Positions 1 to 10,057 of a stretch of 64,000 bases of DNA are shown piece after piece (the first letter of the stretch is position 1; every line of letters begins with the position of its first letter). The notes below the pieces were generated by a model. It made no database searches and was not told where the DNA came from. It saw only the letters and a list, made by a program, of their open reading frames with translations. Origin of the DNA: Solenopsis invicta (lineage: Eukaryota; Arthropoda; Insecta; Hymenoptera; Formicidae); assembly GCF_016802725.1 (NCBI RefSeq), contig NC_052667.1, forward strand, positions 14,723,346-14,787,345, read 5' to 3'. Position numbers and translations under genes: made by a program.

Positions 1-960
1 AGTTTATAACATATAATTGACAAAGTGCGACATGAATATAATAACAAAATAAAACTAATTAGATCGAATGCGCATTATTAAATCTGTTTTTGTCTTCCTA
101 CCTTCTTTCAATGCCTATCTCCCTTTTTACATTGAAAAATGTGATTCGCTTTTTCACATCTGTCTCCAAGTCATAATTTTTTAACTCTGGCGTTAATGTA
201 AATGTATATTTTGAATAAACTAATGTTTGAAACAATTATCAAATGATTGAATGACAATATACAAATGATTCTGATGCCTGTAGTACGTTTACTTTTACAA
301 GTTGAGTCTTAGTTTTGAATCCTGTTTATTAAAATTAATAAAGGTAATTATAACTTTTACAATGTATATAGAGTTCATGCACTGAATTAGTTAAAATTAT
401 ACATGATATTAACTATGCTTATTTCGTTAAATTAAAAAATAAATTATCTCTTATAAGAGAGAATATCTTTTATAAAAAAACTCAGAAACATTATTAAATA
501 TCAGATAACAGCGAGATTAACACACATTTTATTCAATTATAATTAATGTTCATTTTGTAACATAGCGAGTACATACAATATCAGGTATTATTTTAACTAG
601 TTTAGTGAACTTTATATACATTGTAAAAGTTATACTTAACTTTATTATTTTTAATAAACAAGATTCAAAAAGTATTTATCTTACTTATTAATTCATCCAG
701 TTACAAATTTCTGATATCAGAGACAATACGCAGCGTTGAAGCCTCTAAAATTCAACTTGTAAAATTAAACGAATAATAAGCATTAGAATTATTCTTCATT
801 CAATCACTTGATACTTATTTCAAACGTCAATTCATTCAAAATATTCATTACAGTAACGCTAGAGTTAAAAAATTATAATTTGGAGACAGATTTAAGAAAG
901 TGCACATTTTCCCACCAGAAAAGTGAAATACGCATTAGAGGTAGGTAGGAAGACAAAAAT
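1..960. repeat. Foldback (long inverted repeat) element, copy A, truncated
   Basis: An AT-rich sequence whose first half is repeated in reverse complement in its second half, with the centre near 478. The left arm starting at base 1 matches copy B from about 1270, so this copy begins outside the window. Its right arm runs to about 960 and is cut off by a TA microsatellite. It encodes nothing recognisable. The arms have diverged by many substitutions, so this is an old non-autonomous element. Confidence 0.75.
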
Positions 961-972
961 AAACTTAATAAT

Positions 973-979
<7 letters not shown>

Positions 980-1019
<40 letters not shown>
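980..1019. repeat. (TA)n microsatellite
   Basis: Uninterrupted TA dinucleotide run of about 40 bases, at the point where the right arm of foldback copy A stops. Confidence 0.95.
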
Positions 1020-1022
<3 letters not shown>

Positions 1023-1126
1023 CAAGCAAATCAAAAACTGCTTACGTGAATATAATTAACCTCAACTCCCATCCACAATAAATAATATATCTCTTGTATA
1101 GACAAGATTATATATTATGCACTTTT

Positions 1127-2488
1127 TTCAGCCGAATTCGTTTGTCTCGTACAAAAACGTGTTGAATAAGTGTATTAATAAATATATGCAGTTAAAAATA
1201 TATATTTTGCATTAACTAGAGTCAATATTATATTATACTCCTACGAATGCTACGTATAAAATTTTTCAAGTGTCATAAGATATGATTGACAAAGTGCATA
1301 TGAATATGATAATGAAACATAGCTAATTAGATTGCATGAGCCTTATTAAATTTATTTTTATCTTTCTATCTTTCTCCAATGCATATTTTTTCCACCAAAA
1401 ATGTGGTTTGCTTTTTCTCAGGTCTACCTCTAAGTCATACTTTTTTAACTCTAGCATAATGTAAATGTATATTTTGAATGAATTGATGTTTGAAACAAGT
1501 GTCAAATGATTGAATAATGATATAAAAATATGTGTAATTTTACAAGTTGAGTCTCAGAGGTCTCAACGCTGCGTATTCTCTCTGGTTTTAGAAATTTGTA
1601 ACTAGATTAATTAATAAGTATGGTAAGTAGATTTTGAATCCTGTTTATTAAAGTTAATAAAGTTAAGTGTAGCTCTTACAATATATATATTGAGTTCACT
1701 AAACTAGTTAAAATAATACATGATATTAAATATGCTCGCTGTGTTACAAAATAAATGTTAATTGTAAATAAATAATATGTGTTAATCTCGCTGTTACCTG
1801 ATATTTAATAATATTTCTGAGCGTCTTATAAAAGATATTTTTTCTTATAAAAGATAATTCATTTTGTAACACAGCGAGCATATTTAATATCATGTATTAT
1901 TTTAACTAGTTTTTAGTAAACTCTATATACATTGTAAAAGTTACACTTACTTTATTAACTTTTTTAATAAACAGGATTCAAAATGTACTTACCTTACTTA
2001 TTAATTAATCCAAAAGTTGAGGCCTCTAAGACTCAACTTGTAAAATTACACGTACACCAGGCATTGGAATCATTTTTATATCTTTATTCAATTATTTGAT
2101 ACTTGTTTCAAACGTCAATTCATTAAAAATATACATTTACATTAAGGCTAGAATTAAAAAAGCATGACTTAGAGACAGACCCGAGAAAGCAAACTACATT
2201 TTTGTTGAGAAAAGTAAATATGCATTGGAGAAAGATAGCAAGATAAAAATAGATTTAATAAGGTGCATCCGATCTAATTAACCTCGTTTCATTACCATAT
2301 TCATGTGCACTTTGTAAATCATATCTTCTTATGACACTCGAAAAATTTTATACGTATCACTCGTAGGAGTATAATATATAATAATATTGACTCTAGTTAC
2401 TGCAAAATATATATTTTTAAGTGCACATATTCATTAATAATAGGCTTATTCAACGTATTTTTGCACCACGCGAAAGAATTCGGCAGAA
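1127..2488. mobile_element. Foldback element, copy B, about 1.36 kb
   Basis: A complete-looking copy of the same foldback as 1-960. The ends are inverted matches: TCAGCCGAATTCG at 1129 and its near complement CGAATTC..GCAGAAAAA at about 2475-2488. Further matching landmarks on both arms include GACTCTAGTTA-type, CACTTTGT-type and AACACAGCGAGCAT motifs. The centre is near 1811. There is no coding capacity. The short open frame at 1323-1505 on the minus strand is arm sequence, not a gene. Superfamily unknown; no clear target duplication was seen. Confidence 0.75.
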
Positions 2489-2574
2489 AAATGTGTCGTT
2501 TGCCCCGCAAACCGAGATATTATTGACGATTCAGGTTACAGGTTAGGAAACCTGTCATACGCGTAATCATGATC

Positions 2575-2616
2575 GCGGTCACGTGATGCACATCACATGG
2601 TGCATCACGTGACCGC
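2575..2616. repeat. Perfect 16-bp hairpin with CACGTG cores
   Basis: GCGGTCACGTGATGCA (2575-2590) is followed by a 10-nt loop and its exact reverse complement (2601-2616). Each arm contains the E-box palindrome CACGTG. It lies 17 bp left of the MITE at 2633 but outside that element's target duplication, so it belongs to the older host sequence or another repeat. Confidence 0.9.
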
Positions 2617-2623
2617 ATAGATG

Positions 2624-2899
2624 CTGATAGTGTAGAGTCCCTAGAAGTAGAGAGTCTGGACATCTGTTCCTAAAATGTCGGTGATGATTATGTCAGGGTA
2701 TGTACGTGAGCTTTATGTGTATGTATGTTTATTGTTGTGTGCACTCGAACGTGTTGTATGCTGTAATCACATTGGCTAAAGAGGATTAAATAGGGATCCG
2801 TATTGGTGCTGCCATTTTAGGTGCACAATCACGTGTATCCAATCACGTGGAACCCCGAGATGTCCAGACTCTCTACTTCTAGGGACTCTACTGATAGTG
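2624..2899. mobile_element. 258-bp MITE with 33-bp perfect TIRs and 9-bp target duplication
   Basis: The element proper is 2633-2890. Its first 33 bases (starting TAGAGTCCCTAGAAG) are the exact reverse complement of its last 33. It is flanked by the direct repeat CTGATAGTG at 2624-2632 and 2891-2899. Perfect TIRs and an intact 9-bp duplication indicate a recent insertion. The interior has no open frame of note. A 9-bp duplication is typical of Mutator-like transposases; the family assignment is inference. Confidence 0.88.
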
Positions 2900-3419
2900 T
2901 AGTAGCGAGCGCCACACTGTGTTGAAAATGTGAAAGGGAGAATTCCTGAAGGCGACGACCAAGGAGACGTATCTTACAGAAAAATGTAGAGATTAGAATT
3001 TGCATCGCGATATCTCCGCTTGTACGGCACGGAGAGAAAAAATAAAAACACTTTTATATATGCAATTTTTCCCAAGCTATCGAATGAGACGACTTTGAAC
3101 TTGATCGGTTCAGCCGTTGCTGAGATCTAATAATCTCGTTATGCTTGAACTCGCTGACTCGTGTAAAAGAGGCTTCGGTCTTTCTCGCTTTTTTTTTGAA
3201 TTGGCACGAGACCGCGCCTCTTGATACTTATAAGTATTTTATTCATTGTCAGTAATGTATCACTGAAAAATAGTGAATATTCACTGATGACACAGTTATA
3301 AGTATAGCAGTGTAAATCAATAAATTTCACTGATTCAGTTTTAGAAAGTAGGTAATGCAAAGGGCTGCTTTTCAAAATTTACTGTTAGTACTGAAAATCT
3401 GTACACGCACCGGCATAAA
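2900..3419. other. No gene recognised
   Basis: Mixed-composition sequence. The open frame at 3139-3375 (minus) has low-complexity codons and no family resemblance. No splice-bounded exon or repeat structure was recognised. Confidence 0.5.
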
Positions 3420-3670
3420 TAGTGTCTCTCCGCGCTGACGCTCGGCTGCCGCACACACGCGAGCTACGCGAGGCGCGCACGCACGTGTTTCGCGGCAGCG
3501 CGGCGGCGGTCGCGGTGCTGGCAGAAAGTAGTGGAGATGGGGGGGCGTTCGATACTGCATCTTCCTCGCTTGACGCTGGATCGAGAGATAAGACACGGAA
3601 TCGAGGCGCTTGAGAAACTGACAGAAATGGTATCCCTTGCGTCTATACGGCCGGTATACCGCGGTTCGTC
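3420..3670. other. CpG-rich island in AT-rich DNA
   Basis: About 250 bases dense in CG and GCGC runs, abruptly different from the AT-rich flanks. Short open frames exist on both strands but are typical GC-rich shadows. It could be a promoter-proximal region or first exon of a gene whose other exons are not visible, or a fragment of GC-rich transposon LTR like those elsewhere in the window. No TATA or splice evidence favours either. Confidence 0.4.
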
Positions 3671-5062
3671 GCGCGCTGTTGTAATTGCATAAAGAAATTT
3701 ACTCGGATACGAATATTCGTTTGAAAAATAATGTTAATAGAATTACGATTTTTAATAATAAATTAAAATTATGTCATCACGGCAATACTGCACTTACACG
3801 AAAAGAAAAATTTTCTTTATCTAAGCAAATTATGTCTGTTTAAGATCATAAATTCTTCCAAAAAGATTTTATATTGTTGCTTATATATGAAACAATGAAT
3901 TGTTGAGTTGACATTTAATTTTTTTCTGCACAGTAACAAATTAAAATTATGTCATCACGGCAATATATTTTAGCTTCTATTTGTGGGACTATTACTTTAC
4001 ATTGAGACATAATTTTAATTAATTAATAAATGTAAATCTCTTTAATTACTTATTAAAATAATCTGTATTAGAAAATAATTTTAATTCGATTAATTTATAG
4101 ATATGTTAAAATTATCGGGCAAGCCAGTTTACTTTGTAATTGAGGTAAAACAATACTCGGAGAAGTGACAACCTTCTCCATATTTTGACGTTACAAATTA
4201 CTGTACGAAATTTAAGAAAAATTAGAATCAGACGTTCATTCGGGTCCTCTCTCAGAGTATTAGTTTGTTGATACTTTATTTATTTAAAGCAAAAAGAAAA
4301 AAATTATTTTAAATTATTATTTTTTATTTTATCATATTTTATTTTTTAGTTTATTTTTATATGTAAAATATTATTTAATGTGATTGTCATACTACAATAG
4401 TTTATTACATTGCTAAATATATTATATGTTATTAAATAATTAAAGAAAAATTTAATGTAAAAAGTTAACAAAATTTGAAACTTTATTATTCTGTACTGTT
4501 TATGTCACACATACACTGTACACGTTTTAATGTGTGCGATGTTCTAAACCAACATGGCACCGACCCCACCGCGAACGTACCTCACCTCTGTAGGTTATGC
4601 ACCATCTCTCTATTCCTAAGTCCGTGCATCGGACCGTGTGCTCACAAATATTTGCAGACAAAAATCTTTCATATTAGACTTCTAAGCCAAATTTCGGAAA
4701 TTCTACATTGTTCTTGCAAATAATCAACAAGTCTTAGTACACTCGATTTGTAGGAAAAGACCGTCAAATATTTGTATGAAGTGAATATTGATACCCGTTG
4801 ACAGCTCGAGATGCCACGTTGGACTAAAATTAGGTGATAAAGATATAAATTAACGTTTTCGGCGTAAAGGGTATTACTAGGACGTACATTAATGTCCATA
4901 CTTTAATTGACGAGAAGGATTTTGAAATCTGTAAATGCAATTAGAAGAATTTTGTCTGGAAAAATTAATCGTGTTTAGTCGGTAAAAAAGGACCATGTTA
5001 AAACAAAAATCGTCTTATTTGAATAAAATCGTCTTAATAGTAGTATATTTCATAATCATGAT
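3671..5062. other. AT-rich intergenic stretch with a 28-bp direct repeat
   Basis: No gene seen. A 28-bp sequence containing TTATGTCATCACGGCAATA occurs at 3760-3787 and again at 3938-3965, and an inverted ATTAAAATTATGTC-type fragment lies near 4005. This may be a short local duplication or a decayed repeat. Confidence 0.5.
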
Positions 5063-7834
5063 TTAAGAGGAAATATCCACCTCAACGCCTAAAAATAAAG
5101 AGTAATTTTGGGAATTTTTTGTAGCGAAATAATAAAAAATATGGAAATTTGGTTTGAAGATCTTTAATATAAGTATCTTAAGCTACACAAATAATTTTTT
5201 TAATTTTTTTTTCGTCAAGATGGCGGCGGTGGAGGTCTGCGAGTAACACTGTTTTTTTTTAGATAGGCCTCCGCGGCTTGCAGCAGAAGTACTGTACAAT
5301 TTCACTAAGGACAAAAAGCAAAATATTTTTATAATTTGCATTAAATTTGCTAGAGAAGTACATAGGCATATGTTAAAATATTGATATTTGTAAAAATGGT
5401 GAACATTTAAAAATAAACTTTTATTTTGACCAAAAAATTCAATGAAAAAGTATTTATAATAAAAAAAGTTAACCGATCGTAAAAATCTTATGTACTTCTC
5501 TAGAGAATTTAGTTTTATAGCTACTGTAAAAATTTTAATTAAATTGGATAAAATTTGTTAAAGTTATGCTGCAAGCTAATTTAAAACGTGATTTCGAGAA
5601 AAACGCGATTAAAGATTTGAGTAACATTATTTCGTATTTAACTATAAAAATGTTTAACTTACATTTAATCTGCGATGCCTGCACCATATAACTGTCCTTC
5701 TATAAGGATATTTTCTTCTTGTTCCTCTTTTCTGAAGGATATGTAGGCTTTACAAGCGTCCTTAGCGGCATCTGTAAGTGAGCGTTCGGCAGCCTTGACG
5801 CGGCGCGCGTCAGCCTCGACGCAGAAATTGTAACAATTGTAGCCGATAGTCAGTTGTAACACCTGCATAATGTCCATTATAACTAATAGTCCATTATTGA
5901 AAACGCAAATTGCAATATTTGCGGCGATTTCTACTATTTTTTGGCCACTTGACGTTTTTGAAGCAATCGATCACACAATCGAATTGATGCTCTCGTTGTT
6001 GTTCTGCGTAAAGCCTCCTAGCAACGATTGATTAAGTCATCCTTGCTCAAATTTGTATATATAGGTTTAATAGCATCAAAAATTTTCTGTGAGGCGTTTT
6101 ATGTTGGTATTCATGTAAAATATCAAAGGCCTTTGCTCTCTGCCATGAACACCACGAATCTGCACCGTCCGGGCACTTATCGTGTTGTGACATTTCATCC
6201 GTCGAAAGTTTATGAAAAAGAGTTGCCCAAATTTATTCCGCATTTTTTCAATAGAATCTGGATTTCGACGAATAGCCAAGCCGTAATACATAGAGAGTTC
6301 GTCGATTAATTTGTTTATTAGGTTGCCTTGTTCGCTAAGATGTTTTGTTTTCTTTAAATTGCGGAGCCAAGTGCCCATACGCTTCTACACATGGTCGATG
6401 CACTTTTTTTTACAAATTGTAATGTCTTTATAAGGTTCAGCATCTATAATTCCTTTGAAAGTTTTGCTGTCTCCATCACCAATGTAATTTATAATTTAAC
6501 ATTATAAAGATCTTTGGAACGTGAAAACATCTCGACCACCGCATCTATTGCTATTTTTTCAGATGACCTCTTATGATTTGCTTGGCACTGCTCCGAATGC
6601 GACTCTGTCCATTCTTTGTATTCTATAGTACTTTCTTTTTTTTCCGTATAAATATTCCGTAATATTCGCAGGCCTTACAGTATTTTGATTTAACAAGAAT
6701 ATCAACAACTTTGCCAGTGGACTACCCGATGAGCGTAACTAATCCGTAACTAAAGCGACGAAAATCCTCGCTTTCTCCATGTTCTATCGCCAGACACGGT
6801 AATTCCATTTGTTTGTCCTTTTTCTATAGATATTTTCTTCTCGTTTTCAGCTGCTTTTTTAATACATTTTACACGAACAGCTTGTTGTTGTGACAAGAAT
6901 ATTATTAATAATTATATCATAAGTTGTTTGTAAAATCGGTTGTGGAAGATCCATAAACGCGCACAATTTTTTAATACTATTGATGCCAATTCCCAATAAA
7001 CGCATCGCAAATATTATTCGGCGGTTAACATCGTATACTGTGTTATTAATTAGGGGACAACTGTTTATGTAAACTTTTGCGCACTTTTCACAAGTAATTA
7101 TAAGTTTAAATCTTAAACCACGCTTACTCGCTTCTGTAAATTTCACATTTGTCCCGCATTGTTTACACACTAGAATTTCATAAAGAGCAGAAAAAATTGA
7201 AACAAAATTGATCAATTGATATCCAAATAATTCAATCACTTCAATGTTATGATCGTCTTTAGACAGCTTCAGTTTCTTTGCCGCTGTACTGACACTCTCA
7301 GATTCTCCTTCCATAACGTATCGATTTAGCGGTCGCCTATTTGAGATATTGCTTCTTTTCAAAGACCAAGTTCTCCTCTTGAAACCTTTCTTTGATAAAT
7401 ACACTTTATCACTTATGATAACAATAATTTCTGTCACAAAACTTTGACAATTGTAACAGCAACAACGGACGATATTTGAGAGCGTCCTAGGAGAGCGTCG
7501 TTTCAATAATTATATTGACCGTTATATTCAAATTATTTCAGGTCGAAAACTAACCTAACCTTACTATCACTAATACCATCTATGAATAACATACTGAAAC
7601 TCATTATTCTTCAGTGCAATTAAAATAATGAATTTTTAGAGCGCAAAAGACTTGAATTGCTGTGCGCTATTCCGATGCGTTTAGATGGCATCACGCCTTG
7701 CTTTAAAAAATCACTTCAAAAAATTTTTTCGCGTATAAAACTAATTGCACCTTATTTTTAAAGTTCTAAAACATCATTTAAAACAAAAAAAATTTCGATT
7801 TTTTGAAAATTTTGAGGTGGATATTCTCCCTTAA
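5063..7834 (-). mobile_element. TTAA-flanked DNA transposon with Mutator-type transposase
   Basis: The ends are inverted repeats of about 19 bp: GAGGAAATATCCACCTCAA at 5067-5085, and at 7812-7830 the complement of GGGAGAATATCCACCTCAA. TTAA directly flanks both (5063-5066 and 7831-7834). The interior encodes a decayed transposase on the minus strand. A TTAA target duplication is the hallmark of the Kolobok and piggyBac superfamilies. The transposase resembles the domain Pfam calls Mutator-like, abundant in arthropods. I would call it Kolobok-like or Mutator-domain; the exact superfamily is unsettled. Confidence 0.8.
5665..7506 (-). pseudogene. Mutator-domain transposase, broken
   Basis: Readable in pieces along the minus strand. 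The best piece (7506-6859, 215 codons) has two CxxC pairs (CKQCG, CEKCAK) followed by RRIIFAMRLLGIGINSIKKL and LPQPILQTTYD, matching the N-terminal half of the arthropod Mutator-type transposase. Further down the strand come GITVSGDRTWRKRGF (catalytic-core GDGTW-type motif), then IEYKEW and the CxxNH/SSEKI motifs near 6550-6620. At 6378-6076 is GTWLRNLKK with INKLIDELSMYYGLAIRR, the conserved C-terminal block. The last piece, 5877-5665, carries the alanine-rich tail. Several frameshifts and stops lie between 6850 and 6380, so no product is possible. A start near 7506 or slightly internal (MEGESESV) is plausible. Confidence 0.8.
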
Positions 7835-7924
7835 GCCGCGCGCTGCGGTATGCACGCGCCTTTAAGGCTACGAGGTGTGATCAAAAAGTAAGGTGACTTT
7901 TCATTTTTATAAAAAAATATTCAT

Positions 7925-8594
7925 TTATTCATCCAAAATTATGTTATCCCCTACAAAATAATCCCCCTCTGATACAATGCATTTGTGCCAGCGCTTTTTC
8001 CATTCGTCAAAACATTTCTGAAATACACTTTTGGGTATTGCTTTGAGCTCCTCCAGCGATGCAGCTTTAATCTCCTCAATCGTCGCAAATCTTCGTCCTT
8101 TCATAGGCCTTTTCAATTTTGGGAAGAGGAAAAAGTCGCAAGGGGCCAAGTCTGGTGAATACGGTGGCTAAGGCATGATGATAGTATTGTTTTTGGCCAA
8201 AAAAGTACTCACTAGTAACGACGAATTTCGCAGACACACGTGTCATACCCAAAACATCCGTTAATATTGATTGGCATGAGCCAAACGAAATGTTAAGATC
8301 ATCAGCTATTTCTCTAATCGTGATTCGACGATTTTTCAACACAATTTCTTTCACTTCCTGAACATTTTCGTCGGTTTTTGACATGCTGGGGCGTCCAGAG
8401 CGAGGTTCATCGTTAACATTTTCTCGGCCCTCTTGGAATAACTTATTTATAAACATTTCTTTGCTCAAAGTTGACTTACCGTACACCACTGTCAACATTT
8501 CAAGAGTTTTTGAACACTTAATACCATTTTTTACACAAAAATTAATACAAACTCTTTGCTCCATTATTTTTAACAGCAAAAAATCGCCGAGCAC
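7925..8594 (-). pseudogene. Mariner transposase, N- and C-terminal parts only
   Basis: On the minus strand, 8594-8080 encodes the DNA-binding half: a start near MEQRVCINFCVKNG, then STLSKEMFINKLFQEGRENV, EPRSGRPSMSKTDENV and RRITIREIADDLNISFGSC, the two helix-turn-helix segments of mariner. The segment 8149-7925 encodes the C-terminus (APCDFFLFPKLKRPMKGRRF to EGDYFxGDNIILDE-like end), including the last catalytic aspartate region. The junction near 8160-8220 joins them out of frame, with roughly 130 residues missing, including the first two catalytic aspartates. It is therefore inactive, though its TIRs could still be mobilised in trans. Confidence 0.88.
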
Positions 8595-8824
8595 GCAAAC
8601 ACGAGTCTAACCTTTATGCCTCTCACATAAAAACAACACATGCTATATAGTCTGTAACAAAACGCCCCTCCACCTCGCGCGCACTGCCACTCCGCTCCGT
8701 CCACCCGAGCAAAACACCGGCAGAACGCCACGTGCGCGCACAGGGCTAACCTGTCGTTGCGATCACGCAGCAGCACGCGCGCCGCCCGTGGCGTTCGGCA
8801 ACGCTCCCACTCCGGACCAGCCGA

Positions 8825-8870
8825 CCGAACGCACGGATTGGTCCGCCCAACCGTGCGTTCGGATATATAA
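8825..8870 (+). promoter_or_regulatory. LTR promoter: 12-bp dyad plus TATATAA
   Basis: A perfect inverted repeat of CCGAACGCACGG (arms 8825-8836 and 8851-8862, 14-nt spacer) ends one base before ATATATAA at 8863-8870. Within the solo LTR this is the expected core promoter; the dyad could bind a dimeric factor. A function for the dyad is inference. Confidence 0.6.
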
Positions 8871-8921
8871 GCCGGCAGTGGGAACGCCGAGTCAGATCTT
8901 CCCGGTCCGCCGAATCCGACA

Positions 8922-9247
8922 GGTCGAGTATCCTCGACCGCACTCCGACTCCCAAGAGGACGAGAATACTCGCCTCATCCTGACTCCCCTCGACGAGCAT
9001 CCTCGTCGTTCCGGCTAGCCGAGTATCCTCGGCTAATCCTGTCCTACCGAATACCGTACACAGCCAATCACGGCGAGCATCCTCGCCGTGCTCCGTAGCC
9101 GAGTATCCTCGGCGAATCACCGCCCACGACGAGCATCCTCGTCGAGTCCGCAGGCTGGGTATCCCTAGCCAATCCCATCCGTCCTCTCCCTCAGGGAAGA
9201 GTCTCTCGTAACCTAAAGCCTCGTCAGGGCATCCGCGTCCTGACGAG
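8922..9247 (+). other. Array of small hairpins in LTR R region
   Basis: At least eight short inverted repeats follow one another at 8922-8939, 8956-8976, 8991-9008, 9016-9035, 9069-9090, 9098-9113, 9127-9144 and 9153-9170, plus a longer-loop stem at 9220-9247. Six share the apex GAG-(C/T)ATC-CTC; the other two have near versions of it. The lower stems differ but stay complementary (GGTC/GACC, CGAC/GTCG, AGCC/GGCT, CGGC/GCCG). One stem has a bulged A and one a G-T pair. The array lies downstream of the TATA box, so it would be present in the transcript. Confidence 0.85.
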
Positions 9248-10057
9248 AACTTCACCTCTTTTTGCACGAGGCGGCTCGGGCGAGACGCGGAATCGTCGCC
9301 GTCGCTCCGATCCCGCGTTCCGCGGCTCCCCGACCACCCCGGACACCGAGTCCGTTTCAAACCACGCGATTTAATTTAAGTTAGAGTTACATGTATTCTT
9401 ATGATTTCGTAGTTCTAGTACTTCCGTTCTTATTTTGTCTCATTATAAGTTAGAATTATCTTTTGTCACTTTGCCGATTCATCTGTACTCTCGCGGTTAG
9501 TAATTTCTTGTCTCGAACTTCAGTCTTGGCTCTCGCCTAGCGCGCTCGTTAGCCCATACGTCACCGCGCGCTCATCGTTACCACCGCTCACCATTCCGAC
9601 CGCGCAGCGGCAATTGGTCGCCGCGACCACCGCGAGCCAATCGCGTCCCCGCTAAGGCTGGGTCCACTTGTCACGAGGCATTAGACGCAATCAGCTATGA
9701 GGCTACATGTAAATATCACATCCAAATAAAGATCTAGTATTTTTGTGAACTGAATACCGAGTGCGATTATTACACCGAACCCGACCAATCCGGCGAGCTT
9801 ATCCGCAACCGTATCCTGACACCTACCAGAACCGCACGAAAACCAACAGCGTTACAAGTCAAAACTGTGAACATATGATCTTGACGAGTGTACCAACACA
9901 AAAAAAAATTTTTGAAATTAGAGTGTACAGAGCGCGCAAAATTCAAAAAGTCACCTTACTTTTTGATCACACCTCGTACGTCACATTTGGTGGCGCAAAG
10001 ATTGCGACGCAGCGCAAGAGTGGGGAGTAGCGAGAGAACGCCGGGAGAGTGTGAACA

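Larger units (their letters stand above)
8649..9860 (+). mobile_element. Solo LTR, 1204 bp, family 1 copy A
   Basis: The LTR is 8653-9856, starting TGTAACAAAACGCC and ending AGCGTTACA, so the ends form the inverted pair TGTAAC/GTTACA. The 4-bp direct repeat AGTC flanks it (8649-8652, 9857-9860). A 12-bp perfect dyad (CCGAACGCACGG at 8825-8836, complement at 8851-8862) abuts a TATATAA box at 8864-8870, and AATAAA lies near 9724. This gives U3 about 8653-8890, R about 8890-9745, U5 to 9856. No internal region remains, so it is a solo LTR left by recombination. A second, minus-strand copy is at 16615-17710. Confidence 0.85.
7869..9978 (-). mobile_element. Mariner-like element, internally deleted, with LTR inserted
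   Basis: 28-bp inverted termini beginning CGAGGTGTGATCAAAAAGTA lie at 7871 and, in complement, at the end of 9976, with TA on both outer sides (7869-7870, 9977-9978). Without the inserted LTR the element is about 0.9 kb, against roughly 1.3 kb for a full mariner. The transposase lacks its catalytic middle. Near-perfect TIRs suggest a fairly recent copy. The LTR at 8653-9856 sits in its 5' untranslated region. Confidence 0.9.
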
